From the NCBI GenBank assembly GCA_937923945.1, contig CALDWC010000021.1, positions 1 through 7,300 on the forward strand: DNA of 7,300 nucleotides, written 5' to 3'. Origin of the DNA: an uncultured Treponema sp. (lineage in GTDB: Bacteria > Spirochaetota > Spirochaetia > Treponematales > Treponemataceae). Positions 5,970-7,300 of the stretch are shown here, piece after piece. Position numbers and translations under genes: made by a program. Positions within the stretch are counted from its first letter, which is position 1. Each line of letters starts with the position of its first letter. Under the pieces are notes generated by a model that ran no database searches, was not told the DNA's origin, and was given only the letters and a program-made list of their open reading frames with translations.

Positions 5970-6140
5970 TTAGCCTTGACTGATTGCACTGACCGGACAA
6001 ACAGAAGCGCATTGTCCGCAATCAATACATGTATCGGCAGCAATCTCGTGCTTTCCGTCACCCTGTGAAATAGCATTTACCGGGCATTCGGATTCACATG
6101 CACCGCAATCAATACAAGCATCTGAAATTACGTGAGCCAT
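5970..6140 (-). CDS. 2[4Fe-4S] bacterial-type ferredoxin
   Basis: A 56-residue protein starting MAHVISDACIDC, clostridial-type in length. It holds two complete cluster motifs: C9-x2-C12-x2-C15-x3-C19-Pro and C38-x2-C41-x2-C44-x3-C48-Pro, each followed by the same V-x-A-I-S-Q-G ending (residues 21-27 and 50-56), a clear internal duplication. Proteins of this family are low-potential cytosolic electron carriers for enzymes such as pyruvate:ferredoxin oxidoreductase or hydrogenase, fitting an anaerobe; the partner enzyme is not in this window. The start at 6140 is supported by a strong AGGAGG-type Shine-Dalgarno centred about 6146-6151. It has its own promoter and terminator and so appears monocistronic. 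I found it by reading the minus strand directly; it is easily missed because it is so short. Confidence 0.95.
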   Translation of the reverse strand: MAHVISDACIDCGACESECPVNAISQGDGKHEIAADTCIDCGQCASVCPVSAISQG

Positions 6141-6166
6141 AAACTCCTCCTCAATTCATTACGTAT

Positions 6167-6195
6167 ACTTTATCGGAAAAAAACGAAAAAGTCAA
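6167..6195 (-). promoter_or_regulatory. Promoter of the ferredoxin gene
   Basis: On the minus strand, TTGACT (6195-6190) is followed after 17 bases by TAAAGT (6172-6167), a 4-of-6 match to the -10 consensus. The spacer is T-rich. Transcription would start about 20 bases before the ribosome binding site of the ferredoxin gene. The -35 is good and the -10 is moderate. Confidence 0.55.
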
Positions 6196-6217
6196 GAGGG
6201 TAATTTTTCACGAAATG

Positions 6218-6232
6218 GGCGATAATTTCGCC
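6218..6232 (-). terminator. Weak possible terminator after the YdbC/PC4 gene
   Basis: On the minus strand GGCGA-AATTA-TCGCC forms a five-bp stem followed by CATTT, 16 bases after the stop codon of the PC4-like gene. An alternative hairpin, CGAAAT/ATTTCG (6211-6230), competes with it. There is no real U-tract, so this is a low-confidence call; some read-through into the ferredoxin gene is plausible. Confidence 0.3.
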
Positions 6233-6248
6233 GAATAGCGCATTATGG

Positions 6249-6467
6249 TTACAAAGTTTCGATAATTCCCTTTAATGTAATAAGTTCATCCTTGGTTAAA
6301 CCGATTCCTTTACCCATTTTTTCATGACCGGGTGCCCACGATCGAATATCGTATTTTGCCGGTCTGCCGTTCCATGAAATTAAATTCAACTCAATCGTCC
6401 ATCCCGACTTTGAAGTCGAAAGAACACCTAACTCTTTTTCGATAGTGTACGAAAATTCATCTGCCAT
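6249..6467 (-). CDS. YdbC/PC4-like nucleic-acid-binding protein
   Basis: A 72-residue cytosolic protein resembling the bacterial YdbC family, which has the PC4 (transcriptional coactivator p15) fold and binds single-stranded DNA or RNA as a homodimer. The characteristic order is visible: an N-terminal strand (FSYTIEKELGVLS, 5-17), a turn (TSKSGWTIELNLISWNG, 18-34), the strand KYDIRSWAP (38-46) and a C-terminal helix after GIGLTKDELITLKGIIE (54-70). Length matches the family's 70-75 residues. I start it at 6467 because AAGGAG is correctly placed just upstream; the frame remains open to an ATG at 6515, but that 16-residue extension has no ribosome site of its own and would contain this Shine-Dalgarno. 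It lies 61 bases downstream of the multi-pass membrane protein on the same strand. It may influence transcription or single-strand stability; nothing here identifies targets. Confidence 0.85.
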   Translation of the reverse strand: MADEFSYTIEKELGVLSTSKSGWTIELNLISWNGRPAKYDIRSWAPGHEKMGKGIGLTKDELITLKGIIETL

Positions 6468-6528
6468 AAAAACTCCTTCGGGGGTGCTGTTTTGCATCCC
6501 TTGTAATATTACCATTTTTTTATTTTTT

Positions 6529-7146
6529 TTACTTCATTGCGAGAAAAATTTTTAATGAAATGAGAAAAAATAATTCCGCGAAAATCCAAGTAGGAACAAT
6601 AAATAGCGTAAAAAACGTAACAATGCGTAAAAATACTTGTATCACAAAAAATAAAAGTGTGATGAGCGGATACTGTATAAACGTAAAAACGCTTCTTTTC
6701 AAACTTGAAAAAAAGCGATCGTGTAATCCGCTTAATATCGCAGGTACATACACAAATGCAATATTCGCCGACAGCAAAAAAAATACAAATATACCGGCAA
6801 AAACCAGACGGTCGCGCGCAACAAAAAAACGGATTCCATAGAGCAAGCCGGTATTGATTCCCAACGTGAATACCGAAAAGAAAAGGGCATTTTTACACGT
6901 ATCCCGAATTGCTTTTCGAAAGTTTTGTGCTCCGTCGAGATATGCTAAAACCGGCACGGTAAAAAAACTGATCATAAAAAAATGTGCAATTCGCAATACT
7001 GCGGTAATCGATTCTGAATAACGGAAAAATTGAAAGAAAAAAAAGAAAAACCAGTATAATGCCGGAAAGATAAGATGAGTTATATAAATTTTTACGCGTT
7101 TTTCGTTGATAAAGCCGTAAAAAGTTTTAAAAATGGAAGAAAGCAT
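6529..7146 (-). CDS. Multi-pass membrane protein of unknown function
   Basis: A 205-residue, very Phe/Ile/Leu-rich protein with about six transmembrane helices (roughly 21-41, 50-70, 86-108, 112-137, 153-175, 177-200). A basic N-terminal segment (NEKRVKIY) and basic loops such as NFRKAIRDTCK (75-85) and LHDRFFSSLKR (141-151) suggest a cytoplasmic N-terminus. The length and spread of helices recall small YesL/DUF624-type membrane proteins, but I cannot confirm the family and do not assign a function. The start ATG at 7146 is 13 bases after GGAGG (7160-7164), somewhat long. No full promoter is seen: TATACT overlaps the leader but lacks a -35, and the repeat (copy 3) ends only 41 bases upstream, so expression may start in or beyond that element. 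Confidence 0.75.
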   Translation of the reverse strand: MLSSIFKTFYGFINEKRVKIYITHLIFPALYWFFFFFFQFFRYSESITAVLRIAHFFMISFFTVPVLAYLDGAQNFRKAIRDTCKNALFFSVFTLGINTGLLYGIRFFVARDRLVFAGIFVFFLLSANIAFVYVPAILSGLHDRFFSSLKRSVFTFIQYPLITLLFFVIQVFLRIVTFFTLFIVPTWIFAELFFLISLKIFLAMK

Positions 7147-7187
7147 ATTGTTTAGTATACCTCCATTTCAGTTTTTTCGCTACCTCT

Positions 7188-7300
7188 TTAAGGAGACACT
7201 GATTAATTCAATCGAGAATTAATCAGTGCCCACCTTTAAAATCTATTGTTTCGAAAATGTTCAGAATCTACCTTATTATACTGAACATTGAGAAACAATA
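7188..7300 (+). repeat. MITE-like repeat, copy 3 (left end, cut by the window)
   Basis: Begins with the terminal inverted repeat TTAAGGAGACACTGATTAAT (7188-7207) and matches the reverse complement of 3253-3365 except at 3 of 113 positions. It carries the short-loop hairpin (13-bp stem, loop AATCGA) and the central hairpin ATGTTCAG/CTGAACAT. It ends at the window edge exactly where the third hairpin, AGGAAACGCTG onward, should begin, so about 48 more bases are expected to the right. Its start lies 41 bases upstream of the 205-residue membrane-protein gene, taking the place of any ordinary promoter region. Confidence 0.85.

Noticed and set aside
6468..6515. A 16-residue N-terminal extension of the YdbC/PC4-like protein
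   Set aside because: The ATG at 6467 has a well-placed AAGGAG and gives the normal family length; the extension would encode the ribosome binding site itself.

Overview
This looks like a stretch of an AT-leaning bacterial chromosome from an anaerobe with a diderm-type envelope. A spirochaete of the Treponema type is my best guess. The guess rests on overall resemblance of the gene set: an EF-G-like paralogue, a PEGA-domain exported protein, a LysM/M23 peptidase, a small 2[4Fe-4S] ferredoxin and a YdbC/PC4 protein. No single marker proves it. There are eight protein-coding genes, no rRNA or tRNA, no CRISPR array and no complete transposase gene.

Layout. Bases 1-55 are the tail of a repeated element (copy 1). 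On the plus strand follow a HEPN-domain protein (176-826) and, from its own strong promoter, a divergent elongation factor G paralogue (969-3041) closed by a clear bidirectional terminator (3158-3186). Copy 2 of the repeat, complete and in the opposite orientation, occupies 3205-3365, and non-coding sequence runs on to 3530. From there everything is on the minus strand. Reading in its own direction from right to left: copy 3 of the repeat (7188-7300, cut by the window end), a multi-pass membrane protein (7146-6529), a YdbC/PC4-like nucleic-acid-binding protein (6467-6249), a monocistronic ferredoxin with its own promoter and terminator (6140-5970), and a three-gene envelope cluster: a four-helix membrane protein (5892-5461), a LysM+M23 peptidase overlapping it by four bases (5464-4556), and an exported PEGA-repeat protein (4523-3531).

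How the parts may work together. The envelope trio has the most coherent logic: one membrane protein, one secreted cell-wall hydrolase with an intact zinc site, and one exported protein with peptidoglycan- or surface-associated PEGA folds, tightly packed on one strand. The HEPN protein (probable RNase fold) beside an EF-G paralogue that lacks the catalytic switch II histidine is a suggestive pairing on a translation/RNA theme, but they appear to be separately transcribed and a functional link is only inference.

The most unusual item is the repeat. It is a ~161-bp, non-coding, MITE-like element with 20-bp imperfect terminal inverted repeats beginning TTAAGGA, made of three consecutive hairpins. 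Copy 1 and copy 2 are identical over 48 bp, and copy 2 and copy 3 differ at 3 of 113 positions. Copies 1 and 3 point one way and copy 2 the other, so two gene segments are each flanked by inverted copies.
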